A stretch of DNA of 48,108 nt from JACMNW01 sp043721855 (GTDB lineage: Bacteria > Pseudomonadota > Alphaproteobacteria > Rhodobacterales > Rhodobacteraceae): contig JAYSPY010000150.1 in assembly GCA_043721855.1 (NCBI GenBank), positions 1 to 48,108 on the forward strand, given 5' to 3'. The position numbers were made by a program, and so were the translations under genes. The notes beneath the pieces were generated by a model. That model was not told where the DNA came from, made no database searches, and saw nothing but the letters and a program-made list of their open reading frames with translations. Below are positions 35,808 to 44,533 of the stretch, in pieces (within the stretch, counting starts at the first letter, position 1; the number at the start of each line of letters is the position of its first letter).

Positions 35808-35895
35808 GCTTCTGTCCCCGCGTTTGGACTGGCCACCCTGCCCGCTGCACACGCATCGGTGGGTTGGAAAGTCCGGTGATTATTGAAGGTTTGTC

Positions 35896-35917
35896 GCGGG
35901 CGGCGTGCACCGCCCGC
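35896..35917 (-). ncRNA. pufA-pufL intercistronic hairpin
   Basis: Stem GCGGGCGG/CCGCCCGC (8 bp) with a 6-base loop, 18 bases after the pufA stop. In Rhodobacter a hairpin at this place stabilises pufBA mRNA so that more light-harvesting than reaction-centre protein is made. Its retention next to a destroyed pufL is striking. Confidence 0.7.
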
Positions 35918-35934
35918 AACGAAGGAAGCTACGC

Positions 35935-36120
35935 TTATTCTGTGGCTGCCACTGGCGCTTCGCGCCCATATTTCGCTGCCGAAATATCAGACCAGTTGTA
36001 AGCGGGGGTGCTGAGCAGGACGAGGTGAATGATCGCCGCCAACAGGAAGAGGAAAACCCCTTGCGCCACAAACACGCGGCGTGGATCGAAAATCAGCCAG
36101 ATCTTGTAGAACTTGCTCAT
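35935..36120 (-). CDS. pufA: Light-harvesting 1 (core antenna) alpha polypeptide
   Basis: 61 residues, full length: MSKFYKIWLIFDPRRVFVAQ, one membrane helix with the bacteriochlorophyll-ligating His (AAIIHLVLLSTPAYNW), then a short hydrophilic tail. The aromatic Tyr/Trp after the helix is preserved. A GGGGGATAT site lies upstream. The reading frame is intact even though the bacteriochlorophyll pathway genes around it are broken. Confidence 0.95.
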   Translation of the reverse strand: MSKFYKIWLIFDPRRVFVAQGVFLFLLAAIIHLVLLSTPAYNWSDISAAKYGREAPVAATE

Positions 36121-36132
36121 ATCATATCCCCC

Positions 36133-36282
36133 TTAAAACCATGGACGCCAGAACCACACCGCTATATGCGCGACGACTGCGATGGTTGTGAACAACCAAA
36201 GCCCGCTCATGTAGACGGAATGCAATTCCTGCGCTTGTTCGTCTGTAAGACCCGTGAAACTCAGATCGGATCTATCAGCCAT
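36133..36282 (-). CDS. pufB: Light-harvesting 1 beta polypeptide
   Basis: 49 residues, normal length: MADRSDLSFTGLTDEQAQEL then a membrane helix with the chlorophyll-binding His in VVAHIAVWFWRPW. The ribosome site GGGAGGA is strong. It precedes pufA by 12 bases, as in functional puf operons. Intact. Confidence 0.95.
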   Translation of the reverse strand: MADRSDLSFTGLTDEQAQELHSVYMSGLWLFTTIAVVAHIAVWFWRPWF

Positions 36283-36404
36283 ACTATCCTCCCGATCGGA
36301 AAGCTGCCGCCGCATACCCTGCGGCGGGGTTGCCGGGCGGGTTGCCCCCCCAGCCATCCGTTTCCCCCAATATGGGACAAACGAAAGTCGAACTCCGCGC
36401 CAAG

Positions 36405-36638
36405 TCAGGCCCGGAAAATAAGCGGCGTAATCGCCTGCGCCTCGGACCAGGCCCGCGAAATCGCGTTTTGATCGGGCATGTGTCCCTGCATCACCGCTGC
36501 CATGACCCAACCGAGGATCGCAAAGGGCGTGGCGACAAGAAAGATCAGGGCAAAATACACGTAAAACTCTGCATGCGGCGTCCGTGCCGGATGGTGCTCT
36601 GCGTGGCCATCAACCCCATTCGTGCTGTGATCAGTCAT
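36405..36638 (-). CDS. pufQ: PufQ, bacteriochlorophyll-synthesis accessory protein
   Basis: 77 residues with a hydrophilic His-rich N-terminus, one membrane helix (EFYVYFALIFLVATPFAILG) and a C-terminal half containing ISRAWSEAQAITPLIFRA, all typical of PufQ. The start overlaps the bchZ stop as ATGA. In Rhodobacter PufQ promotes bacteriochlorophyll formation, probably by handling tetrapyrrole intermediates. The 122 bases between pufQ and pufB contain a G/C-rich potential hairpin near 36300-36350. Confidence 0.88.
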   Translation of the reverse strand: MTDHSTNGVDGHAEHHPARTPHAEFYVYFALIFLVATPFAILGWVMAAVMQGHMPDQNAISRAWSEAQAITPLIFRA

Positions 36639-38117
36639 GGTTTTCCTCCAGTGACGTTTGCTCTTTGACCGGGGCCCCGAAGGGCCTCGACCGTTTCGCG
36701 TAGAACCCGCTCTGCGCCAGAATCGAGCGCTGCCTTTTCGGCGGCGTCTCGCAGAGTGCGGGCTGCGGAAATCTGGGTCAGAACCGGATGTTCAGAAACA
36801 ATCCGGTCCAGTTCGGCCTGCGCATCCGCGTCCCAAGGGAATTCGCGCCGCAGGGTGGTGGGGGTGGAGGCATGACTGTCCATATCGGTGCCCAGCGGCA
36901 GAATATGGAACAGGGCATCAAACAACCCGTTGCAAACTTCTTGCAAAATCCAGACGGCCCCGGCGTAACCCATGAACGGCGTGCCGGTCGCGCGCCGGAT
37001 GGCAGCCCCCGGAAACGACGCCGCGATGAAACTTGGGGCAGGCCCAAAGCCACCCTTCAGTTCCGCCAGATACATTTTCTCGTTGATCGACCCCATCACG
37101 ATCAGGGGCCGGTGCTGGCGCAGCATGGCGCGCACGGCGTTGTTGTCGGTTTTCTTGCCGCGCGTCCGCGCCACGGCAAAAGCACAGGGCAGCCCCAGAT
37201 CGGATTCCAGATAATTCCTGATCCCCCGCGCATAGGTTTCATTCGCCACAATGCCAAAGCTGGCCGTGGCAAAGAAATCTTGAGTAACGCTGCGCCACAA
37301 ATCCCAAACCGGTTTCAGGGTGGAATGCTTTTCCCGCTCGATGAACGGCTCCGGGTCCAGCCCCAGCATTTCGCCCAGCTTGCACAGTAAGGCGGTCGTT
37401 GAGTCCATCCCGATTGGCGCTTGCAGGTAGGGCTTGCCCAACACCTCACAAAGCCCCCGGCCAAATTCGCGGTACATGCAAATGTTTACATCCGCATTCA
37501 CCAGATGCCGCATCTCAGCCACATGCGCGCCCAGCGGCATCACCATGTTGACGTCGGCACCAATGCCTTCGACCAAGCGGCGAATTTCGTGCAGGTCGCT
37601 CGCCATATTGAACACGCCGTACATCGGCCCAAGGATATTGACGCGGGGTTTCTGCCCCTCATCGCGTTTCGCCTCAGGTGGCATCCGGCCTTTGGTCATG
37701 CCAAATTCAGTAAAGATCCAGGTCACCGCCCGGTCGGCGCATTCCCACTGATCCTCATCAATCGTGCGCGGCAAGAACCGTTGAATGTTGGTGCCCATTG
37801 GCGTGGCACCGCCGCCGCTCATTTCCGCAATCGACCCGGTCACCACCACTGCAGGCAAAGCCGGGTCCAGCGTTTTCCACGCCCGCCGCATCGCACCCTC
37901 GGTGCCATCGCGGCCCAATTCTTCTTCGCCAAGGCCGGTCACCACAATCGGCAGCTCATGTGGCGGCAAACCGTCGGTGTAATGCAGCACCGATGTCACG
38001 GGCAGGTTTTTCACAGCCGACGGGTCCGTCGATCACAACCTGCAATCCCTTGACGGCGCAAAAGGCATAAATCGCCCCCCAATACCCGCCTGCGCGATCA
38101 TGATCCTGCACTAGCAT
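36635..38117 (-). pseudogene. bchZ: bchZ (chlorophyllide a reductase subunit Z) with 1-base frameshift
   Basis: The gene starts at the ATG at 38117: MLVQDHDRAGGYWGAIYAFC, then VKGLQVVIDGPVGCE, which is perfect BchZ. The frame is lost at a run of five T on the plus strand (38007-38011; AAAAA on the coding strand), where four would keep the frame. The remaining 450 codons (NLPVTSVLHYTD ... ) continue intact in the next frame to the stop. A GTG inside the run could start the rest, but the product would miss the N-terminal cluster cysteine region. This is the mildest lesion in the cluster, and the only one that a sequencing error could imitate. Confidence 0.88.
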
Positions 38118-38181
38118 GGGGCACCCCCAAGGCAGGCAAACGTGTAGACGCGATGTAGACGGAAAGAAGACGGAAAGAAGA

Positions 38182-38850
38182 TCATATCATCTCCTCCGTT
38201 TTGGATAGCTTTGCGGCCTTGTCGATTTTCTTTTGATGCGCTGCCCGGTAGTCTGGCCGCAGGTTCGGGCTGCCTTCCCAGATGCCAGCCGTATCGCCAA
38301 CGCCGACCCCTTCAAAGAAGCCCTTCATCTTTTCCATCCGCGCAGAATTGCCGATGGCCCCGTTGATCACATCAGCCAAAGACCCGGCCCCTGCTGGCCC
38401 CATCAAGGGCCGCGCTGAGATGAGGTTCGTGAAGTAAAGGATTGGAATCCCAAGCTGTTTTACCTTTTGCACAACAGGCGTTGTGCCGATTGCAAGGTCA
38501 GGGCGGAACCCTTCCATCGCGGCGCAATCATCCTCCAGACTGGCCCGGTATTTCACCGCCACACCCTTGGATTCCAGCCATTCGCGGTCTGGCTCCGACC
38601 ACGGCGTTCTTGCACAAACTGTGCCCACATAAAGCACATCCGCGCCGCTTTCGATCAACAACCGCGCGACCAGCAATTCAGACCCTTCATAGCCCGAAAG
38701 CGTGATCCGTCCCTTGATTTGCTTCGCCGCCCAAGCCGTTGTTATGCTTGGCAAAAATTCATTCTACGTCGCTGAAATCTTGTCGGTGGAAATCCCATAA
38801 GCATCCCCAATCGCCGCCAGCCACGCCATGGTTCCATCGCGCCCAACCGG
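38182..38850 (-). pseudogene. bchY: bchY 3' fragment (chlorophyllide a reductase subunit Y)
   Basis: Reading begins within the chimera at GRDGTMAWLAAIGDAYGIST, continues DKISAT, then a TAG (38764-38766), then in the same frame NEFLPSITTAWAAKQIKG and the rest of BchY to TEEMI-stop. About the last 220 codons of roughly 500 are left. The N-terminal part with the iron-sulfur ligands is deleted. The gap to bchZ contains an 11-bp tandem duplication (TTCTTTCCGTC, minus strand). The boundary at about 38850 is approximate. Confidence 0.85.
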
Positions 38851-39399
38851 GGCGGTGACTTCCGGATCAGTTGCCCCGCCAGCACCAAAGACATAGGGCC
38901 AGAACCGGGCCAGTTCCGGCGAAGTTTCGCCACGCAAAAACGCCACCGGATCGGCCAGATCACGGTAGAGAACCGGGTGGTGGCGCACCATCGCCTCCAG
39001 CCCCGGCGCCGCCAAAAACGCAGCCCCGCGTGTGGAAAGCGCAAATCGCCCATCACGCTTGCGTTTCAGCAAACCAAGCGATGCGCCCGATTGTAACAAC
39101 AACTGCATCTTGTCGGGCGAAAGTTTACACATGGGGGCCAGACCTACCGCAGACATCGGCCCAGTTTGCAGCAAATTCAGCACATCCAGCTGAACCAGCG
39201 CAAGCAAAGCCTGACTGTGAACAAAGTCCGCAACAATATCAAACAGCGCGCGCCCTTCGGCCCGCACCAGATGCTTTATGCCCGGCAACCGCGACATAAC
39301 GCTGTGCACCCGCCGCGATCCGGCCAGCCGCAAAAGCCAGCCAGACCCCCTATTTTTCACCGCCGACGGCTGTGGGCCATCGCGGCGAATGTGCGTCAT
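38850..39399 (-). pseudogene. crtF: crtF 5' fragment (demethylspheroidene O-methyltransferase)
   Basis: Starts MTHIRRDGPQPSAVKNRGSG at the ATG at 39399, just downstream of the crtE stop. The dimerisation domain is complete (FDIVADFVHSQALLALVQLD, LSTRGAAFLAAPGLEAMVRH) up to TDPEVTAP. It then passes in frame into bchY sequence. The SAM-binding domain (DVGGG motif) is lost. The deletion therefore removed the crtF 3' half, bchC, bchX and the bchY 5' half. Confidence 0.85.
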
Positions 39400-39400
39400 C

Positions 39401-40108
39401 TCAGGCCCGCGCGCCATTTGTTGCGGGGTAAGACACCGTGGCCGATTGGCTTAGCGCAAGCGGAGTCATTTTCTCGGCATAGCGGCGCACCATATCGGCC
39501 AGAAACGCCTCGCCGGGGCAAGACGGGATCGAGGCGATGGCACCGCCAAGGATATCTTTCAACCGACGAACCGCCCCTTGAACACCCAATTCGGCGACTG
39601 CATTGGGCCGCGCGTGCAGCGCGTCTTGCCCCACCGGTTTGCCCAGCATTTCGGCATCGCAAATCGCATCGCGCAGATCATCAGCCACTTGAAATGCCTC
39701 ACCAATGTGCGACCCAAGCTCTTCCCAAGGCTCGGGGTCCTGGCCTGCCGCAATCGCACCCATCTGGGTGGCGGCAATGAAAAGTGCCCCGGTTTTGGCG
39801 CGGTGATAGGCCGACAGATTGATCTTCGCCTCACTTTCCCAGCCCTGCCCCGCGCAAATGCCCATCGGCATGCCGGTGCGCTGCGCCAAAACGCGAATCA
39901 ATGCCAGCGCACGGTCGGGGGCACTCGCAAGACCCGGGCGGTCATCGCCGCAAGCCAGTGCTACTGACAGCTATATCGTCGGGCGAATACGCGCCCCACC
40001 CGGAGTTACGGCATAATCCAACGCAGCGGCCAGCCTTTGCGGCGCATCCTGGCCCTGCTGGCCCTGCCCAATTGCGATCGCCGCCTCTATTCGCGCGTTT
40101 AGTGCCAT
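39401..40108 (-). pseudogene. crtE: crtE (geranylgeranyl diphosphate synthase), nonsense plus internal deletion
   Basis: From the ATG at 40108, MALNARIEAAIAIGQGQQGQ leads to PGGARIRPTI and then TAG at codon 46, in frame with the following LSVALACGDDRPGLA. About 75 codons with the first Asp-rich motif (DDxxD, usually after MHCASLVH) are missing; the text resumes at PDRALALIRVLAQRTGMPMG. The second Asp motif (VADDLRD) and the rest are present. Both the catalytic metal site and the frame are destroyed, so this copy cannot make GGPP. Confidence 0.88.
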
Positions 40109-40164
40109 GATTCACCCTTTCATGGGGTCCTGTTGCCTGCAGTCTTGCACCGTTCATGGGTATA

Positions 40165-40182
40165 TGTAACTAAAATCTTACA
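40165..40182. promoter_or_regulatory. PpsR/CrtJ operator 1, TGT-N12-ACA
   Basis: TGTAACTAAAATCTTACA fits the palindromic TGT-N12-ACA consensus of the oxygen/light-responsive repressor PpsR (CrtJ). It is in the crtE/crtD divergent promoter, where such sites lie in Rhodobacter. Confidence 0.75.
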
Positions 40183-40188
40183 CATTAA

Positions 40189-40206
40189 TGTAATTCTAAC
40201 TGGACA
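40189..40206. promoter_or_regulatory. PpsR/CrtJ operator 2, TGT-N12-ACA
   Basis: TGTAATTCTAACTGGACA, 6 bases after the first site. Paired sites with 7-8-bp spacing are the form PpsR/CrtJ binds cooperatively, so the spacing is close to that known arrangement. Confidence 0.7.
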
Positions 40207-40235
40207 GGCCATTTTGGCAGGCGCAAGACTATGGC

Positions 40236-41670
40236 ATGAACCAAGGCGACGAAAGAGTGGTGGTGATCGGTGCGGGCATGGGCGGGCTTGCGGCGGCCGT
40301 TCGGCTTGCCGTGGCCGGGCACAGGGTCACACTGATCGAGGCGGCAGATGCCCCCGGTGGCAAAATGCGCAAAGTTTCGTCTGATGCGGGGCCGGTGGAT
40401 GCCGGGCCGACGGTGCTGACGCTGCGGGGGGTGTTCGACGACCTTTTCGCGCTGGCCGGGGAACGGCTGGAGGATCACCTGACCTTGCTGGCTCAGCCCC
40501 GGCTCGCACGGCATTGGTGGCCGGATGGGTCGCGGCTGGATTTGTTCAGTGACATTCATGCCAGTGCGGCAGCGATTGCCGCGTTTGCAGGTGCGGGCGA
40601 AGCCGCCGGGTTCTTGCGGTTTCATGCGGCGACGGCGGCGCTTTATGCCGCGTTTGAAGGGCCGGTCATGCTTGCATCAAAGCCTGACAAAGCCGCCATT
40701 ATCCGGGCCGCGTTGGCGTCGCCAAAGCTTTGGCCCGCCTTGATGCCGGGGGTTAGCCTTGATCGGTTTGTCGGGCGTTACTTTCGTGATCCGCGCTTGG
40801 CGCAGTTGTTTGGCCGCTATGCCACCTATGTTGGCGGCAGGCCCGGCCATGTGCCCGCCGTGCTGGCCCTGATCTGGGGCAGGCCGAGGCGCGCGGGGTA
40901 TGGGCAGTGCAAGGCGGAATGCATGGGCTGGCGCTGGCGCTGGCGCTGGCGGGCTTGGCGGAACGCAAAGGCGTGACATTTCGGTATGCAACACCGGTCA
41001 AGCGCATCTTGCAACAGGGCGGCGGGTGTCTGGGGTGCAGCTGGCAGATGGGTGCAGCATTGCCTGCCACCATGTGGTGTTCAACGGCGATCCGGCTGCG
41101 TTGGCCATGGGTTTGCTGGGGAATGGGCTGCAAGACGCGCTGCCCCGCTCGGCTACGTCGCCGCGCAGTTTGTCAGCACAGGTCTGGTCTTTTGCGGCAG
41201 AACTGGGCGGGATGGTTGCACCTGATTTGGTGCATCACAATGTGTTTTTCTGCTCTGATCCAGAATTGGAGTTCGGCCCAATTGGTGAAGGCCGCCTGCC
41301 ATCTGATCAGACCATGTACCTTTGCGCCGAAGATCGCGCGACCCAAACCTTACCCGCCGGGAAGGAACGGATTGAGATTATTTTAAACGCCCCGACCATA
41401 GCGCGGGCGCGCACCTAAGACCCTGAGGAGGCTATGCATTGCCGCACCAAGACCCTGCATCTTTTAAGGCGAATAGGGCTGACCTTCCAGACCGGGCCGG
41501 AGACAACGGCGCTGACCACGCCGCACGATCTGGCACGGCTGTTTCCGGGGTCAATGGGGGCGATTTACGGGCGCAGCCCGGAAGGGATGCTGGCCAGTTT
41601 TCAGCGGCCGACGGCGCGCACGGTGCTGCCGGGCCTATATCTGGCTAAGGGCGTTATCCGACCCGCGCCG
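40236..41670 (+). pseudogene. crtD: crtD (hydroxyneurosporene/methoxyneurosporene desaturase), multiply broken
   Basis: The N-terminal FAD motif (VVVIGAGMGGLAAAVRLAVA) and 215 codons are intact. The frame breaks at 40874-40880 (TGGGGCAGG), again near 41020-41026, and a TAA stands in frame at 41416; the text between and after (QGGMHGLALAL, VVFNGDPAALAMGLL, DPEEAMHCRTKTLHLLRRIG, GSMGAIYGRSPEGMLASFQR) is clear CrtD. The last 25 codons (LYLAGGG-type) are corrupted and run into crtC. With two frameshifts, one nonsense and the 3' deletion it is dead. Confidence 0.9.
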
Positions 41671-42029
41671 GGGCCACCTGTTTTTATGATGCTGTGCGCA
41701 GTGATGGCTCGACCTTGGCGCTGGGGTTGACCGTGGCGCGGGACGGCACAGCGCAGGTGATTGCACCGCCACCCTTGATACCATTCAAGCGCACCCTGTG
41801 GGCGCTACGGCGCGAAACGCGGGCCGATGCGGGCGTTACACCCAGACAAGTGGTGCCGATGCTGGATGCGCCGTTTTATTCAAGGTCGTTGGTTGAAACC
41901 CAGCTGTTTGGCGAAAAAACCACGGGCGTACACGAGGCACTTGACCTCGGGCGGTTTGCCAAACCGTGGCTGAAGCCCATGCTGGCGCTGCGCGTGCCAC
42001 GCCGGGCGGGATGGGTGTTCAAGACTTAA
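41670..42029 (+). pseudogene. crtC: crtC 3' fragment (hydroxyneurosporene synthase)
   Basis: The C-terminal 118 or so codons survive: ATCFYDAVRSDGSTLALGLT, TLWALRRETRADAGVTPRQV, MLDAPFYSRSLVETQLFGEK, HEALDLGRFAKPWLKPMLAL and RVPRRAGW. The 5' two thirds of the gene is missing, together with the crtD 3' end. It converges on tspO, the two stops overlapping by two bases. Confidence 0.88.
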
Positions 42030-42484
42030 GCCTGCGCCGGATTGCGCCGCAAAACGGAAAAATTCAGCGCGCCCGCGATTGTCACCCAAACCAGATAGGG
42101 CGCGAACATCAGACCCGCCCAGGTATCTGCCATGGAAAATGCAACCGTTGTCGCCGCCACCGACAGCCAAAGCCCTGCCATCACGATCATCGCGGCACGC
42201 AGGCGGCGCAGGCCAAAGAATATCGGCGTCCACAGTGTGTTGAACGCAATTTGCACGGCCCACAGCGCCATAGCCAGCGCCGTATCTGGCAAGACCGCCA
42301 CCCTCGCGGCGGATGCGGCCATGAAAATGTAGAGCACCGTCCACGTCACCGGAAAAACCCAGTTTGGCGGAGTCCAGTTCGGTTTTGACAGGCTGTCATA
42401 CCAATCGCCGGGATTGAACAGTGCCCCCGTTGTTGCCGCCGCAGCGCAGGCAATGAAATAGGTTGCAAACAGTGTCAGGTCCAT
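42026..42484 (-). CDS. tspO: TspO/MBR family tryptophan-rich sensory protein
   Basis: 152 residues, five membrane helices, normal length. Trp/Pro-rich signature: WYDSLSKPNWTPPNWVFPVT, then WTVLYIFMAASAARV and NTLWTPIFFGLRRL. In Rhodobacter TspO sits in the outer membrane and links oxygen and tetrapyrrole status to pigment gene control through porphyrin movement. It normally follows crtIB, as here. It is one of the few PGC genes with no lesion. Confidence 0.93.
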   Translation of the reverse strand: MDLTLFATYFIACAAAATTGALFNPGDWYDSLSKPNWTPPNWVFPVTWTVLYIFMAASAARVAVLPDTALAMALWAVQIAFNTLWTPIFFGLRRLRAAMIVMAGLWLSVAATTVAFSMADTWAGLMFAPYLVWVTIAGALNFSVLRRNPAQA

Positions 42485-42560
42485 GGTCGCGCTCCGGGTT
42501 CAGGCCAAAGTGAGGCATAAGTTGTGGGGGACGATGTTCCAAGCCCGCAATTCGACCGGG

Positions 42561-43245
42561 TCAGGTCAGCCCGCGATCGCGCGCCTCCAGCTGCGCCAGA
42601 ACAGATAACAATGCATCGGAACGGCCCTTGTGCGGTTGCGCGCGCGCCGTCTCGCCGCCCGCCAGTTTTATACCAGCGGCGCGGCCATTTTCGACTAGAA
42701 TTTCATCCACTTCCGCGTGCAGGCGCAAAGTGCCGCCCTGCGCCTCGATCACCCGGCCCATGGCAGCGGCAATGGCCGCAACCCCGCCCATGGCGTAGTG
42801 CGCGCCGCATTCTTTTTCCAGATGGCAAACGAGGATATACATTGAGGTCACATTGAACGGATCGCCACCGATGAACAGCGGGTGAAACGACAGCGCCATA
42901 CGCAAGCGTTCGTCTTTGACGCGCGCTGCAGCATGGGCATAAACCGATTTATCAGCCCGGAACCATGCGAATTTCGGCAGGACTTTCAGCAGGTCGATGA
43001 ATTTGTGCATCGATCTGCGACCAAGGTCTTCGAACCCGAACCAATAGCGCGCTTCGGAATCCTTCAGGAATTTGTCATAGCCGCGTGCATCACCGGGCGA
43101 CAGCCTTGCCACCTCGGCGCGCATGGCATCGGTGTCTTGGCGGGCCTTGAAGTTGCTGCCATCGGGCCAACGGATTTCGTAAAACGGGTCCAGTGCTTTG
43201 AGCGTGACATCACGGTCGAAATCCAGACCGCACGCTGCCCGGCGG
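42561..43245 (-). pseudogene. crtI: crtI central fragment (phytoene desaturase)
   Basis: Only the middle of CrtI is left: GLDFDRDVTLKALDPFYEIR, then SFHPLFIGGDPFNVTSMYIL and GAHYAMGGVAAIAAAMGRVI through GETARA, about 210 of 510 codons. The FAD-binding N-terminus and the C-terminal half are deleted. After GETARA a tail of 25 codons (QPHKGRSDALLSVLAQ...) of unknown origin, possibly the last bit of crtB, runs to the stop at 42561. crtB, expected between crtI and tspO, is otherwise absent. Confidence 0.85.
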
Positions 43246-43252
43246 TCTGCGC

Positions 43253-44531
43253 GGTAGGCTGGCGGTGTTTGTGGATCTGAACGCAGTGGCCTGGTCTGAC
43301 ACCGATGATCTGGGGTTGGATTTGGGCATGCTTGCAGCGGCGCGGGCGCGGCTTTTGTCGGTGACAACGCCCGAGGATACGGTGGAAACCTTGACACGCG
43401 TGGCGGTCCGTTTGGGCATTGACAGCTTGCGCGCACCTACACTTGCACTTGCGGTGGCACGGGCGTCGGCGGCGCTCGCGCGGCGGGATGTGGTTGACGA
43501 CGACGATCTGCGGCTGGCGGTTGAAATGGTGCTGGCGCACCGGGCGACGCAGGTGCCAGCGGATGATCAGCAAGAGCCGCCGCCGCCTCAGCCTGATGAT
43601 GACAAGGAAACCCCGCCTGATCAGACACCGCAGCCCGACGATCGTCAGATTATTCCTGACGATATGCTCATCGAGGCTGCGCGTGCGGCTTTGCCCGCCG
43701 ACTTGCTGGCGGCGCTTGCGGCAGGGGCGGCTTCGCGCAGCGCCAAGGGCGCATCCGGCACCGGGGCTGCGCCCAGTGGCAACCGGCGCGGGCGGCCTTT
43801 GCCATCGCGGCCGGCGCTGTTGGGCGGCGGGGCACGGATTGATCTAGTAGCCACATTGCGCGTGGCGGCACCTTGGCAACCGATGCGCCGGGCGCAGACC
43901 GCGCGCGATGTTGCGGGCGTGTTGGTCTGGCCGTCTGACATTCGCATCAAGCGGTTTCGCGAAACCTCTGACCGGGTGCTGATCTTTGCGGTCGATGCAT
44001 CGGGATCGTCGGCCATGGCCCGGCTGGCCGAAGCGAAGGGTGCGGTGGAATTGCTGTTGGCCCAAGCCTATGCGCGGCGCTATCATGTGGCGCTGCTGGC
44101 GTTCCGGGGCCGGGTGGCAGAACTGATCTTGCCACCCACGCGGTCTTTGGTGCAGACAAAGCGGCGCTTGGCGGGTCTGCCGGGTGGTGGTGGGACACCC
44201 CTCGCGGCGGGGTTGGAACTGGCGATGGATACCGCCGGGCGGGCGGGCGGCGGCGCGGGGCTTGACGCCGACGATTGCCTTGCTGACCGACGGGCGGGGC
44301 AACATAGCACTGGACGGATCGGCAGACCGTGTCACCGCCGAAGCGGATGCGTTGCGGCTGGCAGGGGCCATCCGGCGCACCGCAGTGCCGACGGTGGTGA
44401 TAGATACTGCCAACCGCCCCCAGCCGGGGCTGAAGGTTTTGGCCGACGCGCTGGGGGCCAGCTATGTAGCCCTGCCCCGCGCGGATGCCAACACGCTGGC
44501 GGCCATCCTTGGTCAAGCGTTGGGGGATTGA
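43253..44531 (+). pseudogene. bchD: bchD 3' part (Mg-chelatase subunit D), N-terminus deleted plus frameshift
   Basis: Reading starts at RLAVFVDLNAVAW and continues with the C-terminal end of the AAA-like region, the acidic/Pro-rich linker (DDQQEPPPPQPDDDKETPPD), and the integrin I domain with the metal-site motif DASGSSAMARLAEAKGAVEL. An extra base in the G/C-rich run near 44245-44262 shifts the frame; the text resumes as LTPTIALLTDGRGNIALDGS and ends at the TGA at 44529. The first third of the gene (ATPase-like part) is gone. bchI and crtA, which should precede it, are absent. Confidence 0.88.
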
Positions 44532-44533
44532 CT

